Assembly: GCA_039820405.1 (NCBI GenBank)
Contig: JBCBQC010000007.1
Span: 65,108-129,107 of the forward strand
DNA from: CALLVY01 sp937899855
GTDB lineage: Bacteria > Bacteroidota > Bacteroidia > Chitinophagales > Saprospiraceae
DNA length: 64,000 nt
Reading direction: 5' to 3'
The notes beneath the pieces are model-generated. The model ran no database searches and was not told where the DNA came from. It worked only from the letters and a program-made list of their open reading frames with translations. A program made the position numbers and the translations under genes. Every line of letters begins with the position of its first letter. Within the stretch, counting starts at the first letter, position 1. Below, piece by piece: positions 51,281-60,286 of this stretch.

Positions 51281-54200
51281 ATGCAACAAGGAAAAGGTAT
51301 CATCAAATTCTTTCTTGTGGCAGTTACCTTGGTCTGTTTGCTTCAGTACTTCTACATGCTACCCACTCGTGGGGTAGAGCAGGCTGCTGACGAATACGCC
51401 AAGGATCTCACTCAGGACATCACGGATGAAGATAAACGTGATGCGGAGGAGAATGCCGCAAGAACGGCCTACCTCGACTCGATGTCGAACGAGGTAGTCT
51501 TCGAAATCCCGCTCTTCAAAAAGTGGACTTATCAAGAACTCAAAAGCCTCCAGCTGGCCTACGGCCTGGATTTGAAAGGCGGAATGAGCCTAGTACTACA
51601 AGTCGACTTACGAGAATTTATACGAAGTTTAGCCAATGATTCCAAAGACCCAACTCTTGATGCTGCGTTAGAAAATGCCTCCAAGGCCCAAGCCCAATCC
51701 CAATCCGATTACGTCGCCCTCTTCGCCGACGCCTTTAAAGCTGCCGATCCCAATAAACAATTGGCCCCCATTTTTGTGGCCAACGAAAGCTTACGTGACG
51801 AAATCGACTACACCTCTTCGAATGCCGAAGTCATTCAGGTAATTCGCGCCAAAGCCAACGAGACGGTTGGCCTGACCTACGACCTGCTCAAAGAGCGGAT
51901 CGACCAACTGGGAGTGGTACAACCCAATATCTCACTCGACGAAACGCGGGACCTGATCACCGTGGAACTTCCCGGTATCAGCAACCCCGAGCGCGCCCGC
52001 TCCTTTATGCAGAGCGCGGCCAAACTGGAATTCTGGAACGTATACCGCATCAATGATCCCGGCGTTCAAGCCGCCTTCTTCGCCGCCGATGAAAAACTCA
52101 AGCAGCAAGATGGTTTGGAAACAGCCAATGAAGAACCCGAGGAAACGATCAAAGAACGCTACGAATACAAATACGATGAAGATGGCAATCTAGAGGATTC
52201 TACCCTCGTATACGACACCCTGCAAACGACGCCCGATCCCCTGGCCAACCAGGGCCCGCTGCTGGCCAAGCTCCAGCTCAACGCCGCCGCCGGTGGTCAG
52301 ACGGCCCTGCCTCCCGCCGTAATGGGTTTGGTGGCCGAAAACGAAAAGGACGAAGTGGAAGCCTTCCTGGCCCGCCCCGAGGTAGCCTCGCTCTTCCCCA
52401 AGGACCTGTCGTTCCGCTGGGCCAAGGACGCCGCTACGGGCTACAACTTTGAAGACGAAGCCGAACAAGACAAGCGGCTCTACGAGCTCTACGCCATCCG
52501 TTTGTCCAAAGGCAGTACGACCGCTCCGCTGGAAGGAGACCACATCACCCGGGCCACGGCCAACCCCAATCCGCAAAACGGCGAAGTCGAAGTGTCGCTG
52601 ATGATGGACAGTGAGGGCGCCCGGACCTGGGGCCGGATGACCACCGAGGCTGCCAACGACAGCAACCGCGAGATCGCCATCCTCCTGGACAGCCAGGTGG
52701 TGTCGGCTCCTCGGGTCATCAATCCCATCCTGACGGGAAGCTCGTCGATTACGGGTTCGTTTACCCTGCAGGAAGGGAAAGACTTGGCCAAAATCCTCCA
52801 AATTGGAAAGTTGCCGGCCCGTCCGCAGATCATCCAGGAAACCCTGGTTGGTCCGACCCTCGGTGCCGAAAATATCCGCCGGAGTATCACCTCCATGGTG
52901 GTTGGTTTTAGCTTGGTATTTATCTTTATGGTACTCTACTATTCAACCGGAGGTATCGTATCGGTACTGGCCCTGCTGCTCAACATCTTTTTCATCTTCG
53001 GAGCACTCGCCTCGCTGGGAACGGTACTGACCCTCCCCGGAATTGCGGGTATCCTGCTGACGATTGGTATGGCCGTAGATGCCAACGTGATCATCTACGA
53101 ACGGATTCGGGAAGAATTGCGCGAGGGCAAGACCCTGCTCATGTCCATCAAGGATGGCTTCCAAAACTCCTATTCGGCCATCATCGATGCCAACGTAACG
53201 ACCATTTTGGTGGCCTTCGTACTGTCCTATTTCGGACTGGGGCCCATCAAGGGTTTTGCGGTAGTCCTGATTATCGGGGTGATTTTCTCGCTCTTTACCG
53301 CCGTACTGGTGGGCCGACTGATGATCGACTACTGGACGATCGACCGCGGCAAAGAAATCGGCTTTTGGACCGGTTTTTCCCGCAACGCCTTCGCCAATAT
53401 CGACTTCAACTGGTTGGGCAATCGCCGCCTGGCTTACATCATTTCGGGTAGCATCATCGTCCTTGGGTTTGGCTCTTTCTTCGTGCGGGGTTTCGATCTG
53501 GGCGTAGATTTCAAAGGGGGATACTCCTACAACGTCCAGTTTGAGCAGGGGCTCGATATCGACCCCGATGACCTGCGGACCGGATTGGCCGAAGTATTTG
53601 GTAGCACCCCCACCGTCAAGGAGGTAAGTACCAACAATACCTTTAATATCGTGACCGATTACCTCATCAATAGTACCGAAGAGGACGTCGCCACCCAAGT
53701 ACAGGACAAACTCTTTGAAGGCGTCAACGCCATTGTAGGAGGCAACCTCAAGAAGAGCAGCTTCAAGAATACCAAGAGCAGCAGTACGCACATCACGAGT
53801 TCGACCAAGGTTGGGCCAACGATTGCGGACGACATCGCCTGGAGTTCTTTCTACGCCGCTACCTTCGCCCTCTTGCTGATCTTCTTTTACATCTTTGTTC
53901 GCTTTAGCAAATGGCAATACAGTATGGGAGCCGTCGCGGCACTCTTCCACGATGTACTGGTGGTACTCAGTATCTTCTCCATCTTCTGGGGGATCCTACC
54001 CTTCTCGCTGGAGATCGACCAGGCCTTTATCGCCGCCGTCCTGACGGTGATCGGTTATTCGATCAACGATACGGTAGTAGTATTTGACCGGATTCGGGAG
54101 TACATGAACCGCTATACCAGCAAGATGAGCAAGCAAGAAGTGATCAACAAAGCCATCAACAGTACCTTTAGCCGGACGGTCATCACCTCGCTGACGACCC

Positions 54201-54400
54201 TCTTCGTGGTGCTGGTCCTCTTCCTCTTCGGGGGAACGAGTATCAAAGGCTTTGCCTTCGCCCTCGTCGTGGGGGTCATCGTGGGTACCTACTCCTCCGT
54301 ATTTATCGCCACGCCAGTCATGTCGGACCTGATTGGTGAATTGGAGGTCAAAGAGACCAAAAAGAAAAGCTTTAGCCGTGCGGCCAAGGCCAATCGCTAA
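51281..54400 (+). CDS. secDF: SecDF fusion, protein translocase accessory subunit
   Basis: A 1039-residue fusion of SecD and SecF. SecD part: YGLDLKGGMSLVLQVDL (motif D1), a long periplasmic P1 region (about residues 100-480, somewhat larger than in E. coli), and AVDANVIIYERIREELREGK in the transmembrane bundle. SecF part: GVDFKGGYSYNVQFEQGLDI and VVFDRIREYMNRYTSKMSKQ. It has twelve predicted helices and uses proton-motive force to pull exported proteins from SecYEG. The promoter is upstream and a strong terminator follows at 54425. Confidence 0.95.
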   Translation: MQQGKGIIKFFLVAVTLVCLLQYFYMLPTRGVEQAADEYAKDLTQDITDEDKRDAEENAARTAYLDSMSNEVVFEIPLFKKWTYQELKSLQLAYGLDLKGGMSLVLQVDLREFIRSLANDSKDPTLDAALENASKAQAQSQSDYVALFADAFKAADPNKQLAPIFVANESLRDEIDYTSSNAEVIQVIRAKANETVGLTYDLLKERIDQLGVVQPNISLDETRDLITVELPGISNPERARSFMQSAAKLEFWNVYRINDPGVQAAFFAADEKLKQQDGLETANEEPEETIKERYEYKYDEDGNLEDSTLVYDTLQTTPDPLANQGPLLAKLQLNAAAGGQTALPPAVMGLVAENEKDEVEAFLARPEVASLFPKDLSFRWAKDAATGYNFEDEAEQDKRLYELYAIRLSKGSTTAPLEGDHITRATANPNPQNGEVEVSLMMDSEGARTWGRMTTEAANDSNREIAILLDSQVVSAPRVINPILTGSSSITGSFTLQEGKDLAKILQIGKLPARPQIIQETLVGPTLGAENIRRSITSMVVGFSLVFIFMVLYYSTGGIVSVLALLLNIFFIFGALASLGTVLTLPGIAGILLTIGMAVDANVIIYERIREELREGKTLLMSIKDGFQNSYSAIIDANVTTILVAFVLSYFGLGPIKGFAVVLIIGVIFSLFTAVLVGRLMIDYWTIDRGKEIGFWTGFSRNAFANIDFNWLGNRRLAYIISGSIIVLGFGSFFVRGFDLGVDFKGGYSYNVQFEQGLDIDPDDLRTGLAEVFGSTPTVKEVSTNNTFNIVTDYLINSTEEDVATQVQDKLFEGVNAIVGGNLKKSSFKNTKSSSTHITSSTKVGPTIADDIAWSSFYAATFALLLIFFYIFVRFSKWQYSMGAVAALFHDVLVVLSIFSIFWGILPFSLEIDQAFIAAVLTVIGYSINDTVVVFDRIREYMNRYTSKMSKQEVINKAINSTFSRTVITSLTTLFVVLVLFLFGGTSIKGFAFALVVGVIVGTYSSVFIATPVMSDLIGELEVKETKKKSFSRAAKANR

Positions 54401-54424
54401 TAAACATTAATTTTTTTCTTCAGG

Positions 54425-54461
54425 TACCGGATGGTTTTTTCAACCATCCGGTATTTTTTTT
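54425..54461 (+). terminator. Intrinsic terminator of secDF
   Basis: A perfect 12-bp stem (54425-54436 with 54442-54453), 5-nt loop and eight T, 24 bp after the secDF stop. Confidence 0.95.
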
Positions 54462-54586
54462 GTTCATACACCACAACCAATCTTCTTATTGGCATAGAAA
54501 TTGCCAATTGATAAGCGTAAGTTTTGGTTAAAAAATTGTAAGATTCGTTTCCTAAGCCCGTCTCTCAAACGGGCTTTATTTTTTTC
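54462..54586 (+). ncRNA. Candidate small RNA or leader
   Basis: About 90 nt between the secDF terminator and a second terminator, with ATTGGCA/TGCCAAT pairing (54488-54494 with 54502-54508). A TAAGTTTTG near 54517 resembles a -7 element. If that is the promoter, the second hairpin (54554-54576) is an attenuator in the leader of the next gene. Confidence 0.35.
54554..54586 (+). terminator. Second intrinsic terminator, plus strand
   Basis: Stem AAGCCCGT (54554-54561) with ACGGGCTT (54569-54576), 7-nt loop, and a T-rich tract with a single A. No gene ends directly upstream of it other than secDF, which has its own terminator. Confidence 0.75.
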
Positions 54587-54720
54587 CCTAACTCCTTCCC
54601 GACAAAAGCTCCTCCCCCCCCAGCGACACGCAACAAAGTATCCCAGCCGGCGTTTTCCTATTGAAGCCCTATCCGGTAGTCCATATATTCTCTATCTTGC
54701 CCCTTCGAAACGCTTCTGCT

Positions 54721-56709
54721 ATGCCAAAAACACTCCTCACCACCCTACTCGGCCTGATCCTCTTCGCTAGTGCCTGTACCTTTGTGGAAAAAATCCGCGA
54801 CGGAGATACCGCCTTCGATCGCAAACAGTACGCCGTGGCCATTACCATGCTCAAAAAAGAGCACGACAAGGCTAAAAGTCGGGTCGAAAAGGGAAAAAAA
54901 GCCTTTTTGCTGGGCGAAGCCTACCGCCTTACCGATCAGGCAGCTCAGTCGATCAGCTGGTACCAGCGGGCCTACGACAACTCCTACGGAGTGGATGCCC
55001 TCAAGCAGTACGCCTACGCCCTCAAGCAGACCGAACAGTACGCCGAGGCCAAGCAAGCCTTCAAAAACTTGGGCATCGAGATTGGAAGTCCCTACGAATA
55101 CCGCCGGGAGATTCAGGCCTGCGAAAAAGCCATCGCCTGGAAAGAGGAAGAAAAAAATACGGCCTACCGGATCAAATCCCTCCCCATCAACAGCAGTAGC
55201 GCCGATTACTCCCCCACCTTCTACGCCGACCAGCAGCTCGTCTTCACCTCCGACCGCAGCAATAGCGTCGGCGAGGAAGCATACAACTGGACGGGCAATA
55301 AGTTCTCCGACCTCTTCGTGGCCGATCTCCAGTCCAATACCGTCGAGTCTTTCTCTCCCGTCATCAATAGCGAACAAAACGAAGGCTCAGTCGCCTTCAA
55401 CGCCTCCCATACGATGATGATTTTTACCCGCTGTTTTAGCCTGGAAAAATACGGCGATCAGTACTGCAAACTCATGTTGAGTGAAAAAGAGGGCGAATCC
55501 TGGACCAGCCCCATCACCCTCAATTTTATCGAAGATAAGGTCAATTACATGCACCCCTGCCTCTCCGAAGACGGCAGCCTGCTCTACTTCAGCGCCGAGC
55601 ACCCCGACGGCTGGGGGGGCTACGACATTTTCGTGGCCGAGCGCAATCCCGACGGATGGGACCAGCCCCGGCTACTGAGTCGTAGTGTCAATACCATCGG
55701 CAATGAGCTCTTCCCCACCCTCGATCGCGATACGCTGTACTTCGCCTCGGACCACCACCCCGGAATGGGGGGGCTCGATATTTTTCGGGTACACCAACTG
55801 GGCTCCCAGCGGTGGAGTTTGGCCCAAAACCTCAAGGGCCCCATCAATTCGGGGGGGGACGATTTTGGGCTGATCATCGACCGGAGCTTCGAACCAACCG
55901 AAGACGTTCGCCAAAAGGGCTATTTCAGTTCGTCGCGGATGACGGGCTCGGGTAGCGATGATATTTTTGCCTTTGAAAAAGGAGTGCCGCCGCCCGTCGC
56001 AGATACCGTGACCGCGCCGGTGGAAGAGATCGTCTACGAAATGATTTTGGAGGGCTACGTCTTGGAAAAAATCTACCAAACCGCCAACGATCCCAACAGC
56101 ACCGTACTGGGGCGCAAACCCCTGCCCGGAGCGGTGGTGGAGGTGGGCTTTAACGAAGGTACGGAGCGGATCGAAGTGGACGAAAACGGCTACTTCCGGC
56201 TGGTGCTCGCCGAAGAAATGGATTACGACTTCCTCGCCAAGCGCGAGGGCTACCTCAACAATACCGATCGCTTCTCCACGCGGGGCATCGGCCAGGACCC
56301 CGCCGAGCCCATCCGCCGTTTTGAGATCGAAATTGTACTGGACAAACTCTTTAAGAACCAGGAAATCGTATTGGAGAATATTTATTATGACTTCAACGAG
56401 TCATTTATTCGCAAAGATGCCCAACCCACCCTCAACGAATTGGCGGCGCTCCTAGCAAAGAACCCTGACATCAGCATCCAACTCAGCTCGCATACGGATT
56501 GTAGAGGGCAAGATCGGTACAACGAGCGACTCTCCCAAGATCGGGCTCAGGCTGCCGTGGATTACCTCATCACCAAGGGCATCCCGGCGGAGCGGCTTAC
56601 GGCAAAAGGCTACGGGGAGAACGTCCCCTCCGTGGATTGCCTCTGTAGTCGTTGTAGCGAGGAGGAGCACCAAGCCAATCGACGCACGACCTTCAAAGTA
56701 CTGGAGTAG
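54721..56709 (+). CDS. PorE-like OmpA-family lipoprotein
   Basis: A ~662-residue lipoprotein with lipobox LILFASACTF at its start (ATG 54721). Domain order: TPR-like helices (residues ~20-130, such as YAVAITMLKKEHDKAKSRVE), a PD40/WD40-like propeller (~135-420, blades with DLFVAD, CLSEDGSLLYFSAEHPDGWG), a carboxypeptidase-regulatory-like domain (~450-540, LPGAVVEVGFNEGTERIEVD), and a C-terminal OmpA domain (~565-662, LENIYYDFNESFIRKDAQPT and LSSHTDCRGQDRYNERLSQD) that binds peptidoglycan. This order matches PorE of the T9SS, which links the PorKLMN complex to the wall. Paralogues exist in many Bacteroidota. Confidence 0.87.
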   Translation: MPKTLLTTLLGLILFASACTFVEKIRDGDTAFDRKQYAVAITMLKKEHDKAKSRVEKGKKAFLLGEAYRLTDQAAQSISWYQRAYDNSYGVDALKQYAYALKQTEQYAEAKQAFKNLGIEIGSPYEYRREIQACEKAIAWKEEEKNTAYRIKSLPINSSSADYSPTFYADQQLVFTSDRSNSVGEEAYNWTGNKFSDLFVADLQSNTVESFSPVINSEQNEGSVAFNASHTMMIFTRCFSLEKYGDQYCKLMLSEKEGESWTSPITLNFIEDKVNYMHPCLSEDGSLLYFSAEHPDGWGGYDIFVAERNPDGWDQPRLLSRSVNTIGNELFPTLDRDTLYFASDHHPGMGGLDIFRVHQLGSQRWSLAQNLKGPINSGGDDFGLIIDRSFEPTEDVRQKGYFSSSRMTGSGSDDIFAFEKGVPPPVADTVTAPVEEIVYEMILEGYVLEKIYQTANDPNSTVLGRKPLPGAVVEVGFNEGTERIEVDENGYFRLVLAEEMDYDFLAKREGYLNNTDRFSTRGIGQDPAEPIRRFEIEIVLDKLFKNQEIVLENIYYDFNESFIRKDAQPTLNELAALLAKNPDISIQLSSHTDCRGQDRYNERLSQDRAQAAVDYLITKGIPAERLTAKGYGENVPSVDCLCSRCSEEEHQANRRTTFKVLE

Positions 56710-56780
56710 CACCAATCATGGAACGAGCGGGTGACTTCTGGTAAATTTACGGCCCTTTAGCGTCCAAAAATGGAAGGCGG

Positions 56781-59651
56781 TTAGCTCACCACAATATTGA
56801 TCATCCGCTTGGGCACCACGATGACCTTGCGGACCGTTTTTCCATCCGTCCACTTGGCCACCGTCTCGTTGGCCAGGGCCAGCTGCTTGAGCTCCTCGAT
56901 ATCGGCACTCGCCGGAAATTGGGCCTTGGTACGGGTCTTACCATTGATGCTGATGGGATACTCGTAGGCATCTTCCTCCAGGTATTTTAGATTCAGCTCG
57001 GGATAGGAAGCGCGGTGCACCGACTGCCCGGGCTCCTGCTTACCCAAGCGGAACCACAACTCCTCCGACAGGTGTGGCGCAAAGGGCGCCATCAATACGA
57101 CCAAACCTTCCAACACCTCGCGTTTGTGACACTTGAGCTTTTTCAGGTCATTGGTCGCCACCATAAAACCACTCACACAGGTATTGAAAGAGAAGCGCTC
57201 CGTATCGTCGATCATTTTCTTGATGGCGGTGTGCAGAATTTTCAGCTCGGCCTTGCTGGCGGGCGCGTCATCGACCAAAAACTTGCCGTCCTGATCGTAG
57301 AACAAACTCCAAAACTTCCGCAAAAACTTCGATACCCCGTCAATACCGTTCGTATTCCAGGGCTTGGATTGCTCGATCGGCCCCAGAAACATCTCGTACA
57401 TCCGAAAGCAATCGGCGCCGTAACGCTCCACCACATCGTCGGGATTGACCACATTGAAGTAACGCTTAGACATTTTCCCCACCTCCGAGTGGGTCATCAG
57501 CATGTTGTCGGTAGCCGCGCCCGCCGCCTCAAAATTACCTTGGTGGTATACGCCCCGACCGCATTCGAAATAGGCATCCTCGTACTCGGGACGCCAGTCG
57601 ATAAACTTTTTGATGCTATCGATATTCAAATACGAACTGTCGGTCCCGTAGCCTTGGACAAAGTCGACGTGCACCGGAATCCGGGCGACGTTCTCAATGC
57701 CGCGTTGGCGGGCCAGGTTGGCGCAGATAAAGCGTTTTTCCCCCTCCTTGCTCTTGATGAGGTAGGCAAATTCGATCACGCCCTGGATCATGCCCTGGTT
57801 GATCAGTTTGCGAAAAGGTTCGGCGGTGGGTACCCAGCCCTTGTCGTACAAGAATTTGTGCCAGAAGCGGGAGTACATCAGGTGGCCCACCGCGTGTTCG
57901 GTACCGCCGACGTAAAGATCGACATCCCGCCAGTAGTTGATGGCCTCCGGGCTGGCGAAGGCTTGATCGTTGTGGGCATCCATATAGCGCAGGAAATACC
58001 AGGAGGAGCCGGCAAACCCGGGCATGGTGTCGGTTTCGCGCACCTGGCCATCGGGCAGCTGTACCCAATCGTCCACCTTGGCCAACGGCGATTTGCCATC
58101 GGCGGTGGGTTTGAAATCATCCAGTTCGGGCAATTCGAGGGGCAGCTCTTCCAGCGGTCGGGCGTGGGCCACTCCTTCGGCATCGTAGCTGATGGGAAAG
58201 GGTTCGCCCCAGTAGCGCTGACGGCTATAGTTGGCATCCCGCAGGCGGTAATTGATGCGTCCCGTGCCGATGCCCTTTTCCTCGATCTTGTCGATCGTCA
58301 GCCGGATGGCAGCGGGCACCTCCATACCATTCAAAAACTGGGAGTTGATCATTTTACCGACCTTATCCGACTTGGTCGACCCGGGATAATCGGACTTGTC
58401 GATCACGTCGATGACCGGCAGCTCGAATTTGGTGGCGAAAGCAAAATCGCGATCGTCGTCGCTGGGTACAGCCATGATGGCCCCCGTTCCGTAATCCATC
58501 AGCACGTAATCGCCGATCCAGATGGGGACGCGCTGCTCGGTAAAGGGATTGATGGCGTAGGCACCGATAAAACAACCGGTCACCTCCTTGACCTCGGCCA
58601 TGCGCTCGCGCTCGGAGCGGGAACTGGCGTAGCTGCGGTAGGCCGCTACGTCGGCCGCCTGTTCCGCACTGGTCAGCTGATCGACCAGGGGGTGTTCGGG
58701 CGCCAGTACCATAAAGGTGGCGCCAAAAATGGTATCGGGGCGGGTGGTAAAGATTTCGATTTGCTGATCCGAACCGTCGATGGCAAAAAAGACCTGGGCC
58801 CCTTCGGAGCGACCGATCCAGTTTCGCTGCTGGGTTTTCAGGGCCTCCGACCACTCTACCGTATCCAGGTCGCGGAGCAAACGCTCGGCGTAGGCGGTAA
58901 TCCGCAGGGACCACTGCAACATCGGGCGGCGTTCGACGGGATAGCCCCCCCGCTCCGATACCCCGTCCTTGACCTCATCATTGGCCAGTACCGTACCTAG
59001 GGCCTCGCACCAGTTGACGTAGGCCACTTTGCGGTAGGCCAGGCGGTAATTCATCAGAATTTCGTCGCGTTTGGCCGCCGAATAGCCCTTCCACTCCTCC
59101 GCACTAAAGGTGGACTCTTCGTTGGTAGCCGCCCGGACTCCACCGTTACCTTCGGTTTCAAAACGTCGCAGCAGGTCGGCAATGGGTTCGGCCCGATCGC
59201 TTTCCCGATCGTAGTAATGATCAAATAGTTGGAGAAAAATCCACTGGGTCCAGCGGTAAAACTTCGGATCGGAGGTGGTCACCTGGCGTTCCCAGTCGAA
59301 GCTAAAGCCGAGGTTGTCCAATTGCTGGCGGTAGCGGGCGATATTGGCGGCGGTGGAATCGGCGGGGTGGACACCGGTTTCGATGGCGTACTGTTCGGCG
59401 GGTAGGCCGAAGGCATCGTAACCCATGGGGTGAAGGACATTGAAGCCCCGCAAACGCTTGTAACGCGCAAAGATGTCGGAGGCGATGTAGCCCAGCGGGT
59501 GCCCGACGTGTAAACCCGAGCCCGAGGGATAGGGAAACATATCGAGGACGTAATATTTGGGGCGATCGCTGTCGTTATTGGTCTGGTAAATTTTGTGCTC
59601 CGTCCAATAATCTTTCCATTTCTTTTCGATTTCGCGAGGATTGTAGTGCAT
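56781..59651 (-). CDS. leuS: Leucyl-tRNA synthetase
   Basis: A 956-residue class I synthetase. The HIGH-type motif is FPYPSGSGLHVGHPLGY, the editing domain holds TGCFIGAYAINPF and VPIWIGDYVLMDYGTGAIMA, the KMSKS motif is EVGKMSKRYFN, and the C-terminal anticodon-binding domain ends in MINIVVS. It charges tRNA-Leu and edits mischarged isoleucine or norvaline. It is longer than E. coli LeuS, with an expanded leucine-specific region before the KMSKR loop, as in other Bacteroidota. Single gene. Confidence 0.97.
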   Translation of the reverse strand: MHYNPREIEKKWKDYWTEHKIYQTNNDSDRPKYYVLDMFPYPSGSGLHVGHPLGYIASDIFARYKRLRGFNVLHPMGYDAFGLPAEQYAIETGVHPADSTAANIARYRQQLDNLGFSFDWERQVTTSDPKFYRWTQWIFLQLFDHYYDRESDRAEPIADLLRRFETEGNGGVRAATNEESTFSAEEWKGYSAAKRDEILMNYRLAYRKVAYVNWCEALGTVLANDEVKDGVSERGGYPVERRPMLQWSLRITAYAERLLRDLDTVEWSEALKTQQRNWIGRSEGAQVFFAIDGSDQQIEIFTTRPDTIFGATFMVLAPEHPLVDQLTSAEQAADVAAYRSYASSRSERERMAEVKEVTGCFIGAYAINPFTEQRVPIWIGDYVLMDYGTGAIMAVPSDDDRDFAFATKFELPVIDVIDKSDYPGSTKSDKVGKMINSQFLNGMEVPAAIRLTIDKIEEKGIGTGRINYRLRDANYSRQRYWGEPFPISYDAEGVAHARPLEELPLELPELDDFKPTADGKSPLAKVDDWVQLPDGQVRETDTMPGFAGSSWYFLRYMDAHNDQAFASPEAINYWRDVDLYVGGTEHAVGHLMYSRFWHKFLYDKGWVPTAEPFRKLINQGMIQGVIEFAYLIKSKEGEKRFICANLARQRGIENVARIPVHVDFVQGYGTDSSYLNIDSIKKFIDWRPEYEDAYFECGRGVYHQGNFEAAGAATDNMLMTHSEVGKMSKRYFNVVNPDDVVERYGADCFRMYEMFLGPIEQSKPWNTNGIDGVSKFLRKFWSLFYDQDGKFLVDDAPASKAELKILHTAIKKMIDDTERFSFNTCVSGFMVATNDLKKLKCHKREVLEGLVVLMAPFAPHLSEELWFRLGKQEPGQSVHRASYPELNLKYLEEDAYEYPISINGKTRTKAQFPASADIEELKQLALANETVAKWTDGKTVRKVIVVPKRMINIVVS

Positions 59652-59849
59652 GCTAAAGGGCTTTGAATTAGATGGATTATTGAGCCATACAACGGACGGT
59701 GATTCCCAAAGGTTTCCTCGGTGGCCGTTCGACCGACGCCTCCGCCCGTGCCTGGCTGCGGTGATCTGCGAAAATATGGAAAATGTTGGAATTTAGCGCA
59801 GAAAGCCAGAATAACGAATTGTTGTATCTTTACACCAAAATAGCTTACC

Positions 59850-60275
59850 ATGATCAGAGGACTCATTCAGATATTTATCATCGCCGTCGTGGGTTTGGTT
59901 GCCTACAACTTCTTTCTCGGTACGGAGGAGGAAAAGGAGCAATCCCGCGAGATCATCAACAAGGTGAAGGAGGTGGGACAGTCCGGTGTCGACCTGATTA
60001 AGGCAGAGAAGGAAAAATTTGATGCGGGCAAGTACGACGACGCCTTGGATAAGATTGGGGGTTTGGTAGATAAGCTCAAGTCGAAAGCTCAGGACAGTGG
60101 AGAAACGCTCGACAAACTGCGCAATCTCGAAGGCAAGAAAAACGAGCTCAAGGATCGCCTCCGCGAGGACCAAGAACAGGACAAGCTCACCGAGGGCGAG
60201 CAGCGCGCCTTGCAGGAAGAGATGAAAGACCTGCTGTCCGAAATTGAGGGGTTGACGTCGGAAATGAGCCAGTAA
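59850..60275 (+). CDS. Small anchored coiled-coil protein
   Basis: A 141-residue protein with one N-terminal membrane helix (MIRGLIQIFIIAVVGLVAYN) followed by a Lys/Glu-rich helical body ending in a Glu/Ser-rich tail (KDLLSEIEGLTSEMSQ). Heptad spacing suggests a coiled coil. No family recognised. It is convergent with smc by 11 bp and starts 198 bp from leuS. Confidence 0.7.
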   Translation: MIRGLIQIFIIAVVGLVAYNFFLGTEEEKEQSREIINKVKEVGQSGVDLIKAEKEKFDAGKYDDALDKIGGLVDKLKSKAQDSGETLDKLRNLEGKKNELKDRLREDQEQDKLTEGEQRALQEEMKDLLSEIEGLTSEMSQ

Positions 60276-60286
60276 GTGGCGCCACT

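Larger units (their letters stand above)
54401..54720. other. Intergenic region with two tandem terminators
   Basis: Between secDF and the PorE-like gene. It holds two intrinsic terminators and, between them, about 90 nt with a 7-bp stem (54488-54508). No protein gene recognised; may encode a small RNA or a regulatory leader. Confidence 0.6.

Noticed and set aside
57015..59000. A 661-codon plus-strand frame opposite leuS
   Set aside because: It lies wholly inside leuS on the other strand and has no motif; a shadow frame due to the GC-rich third positions.
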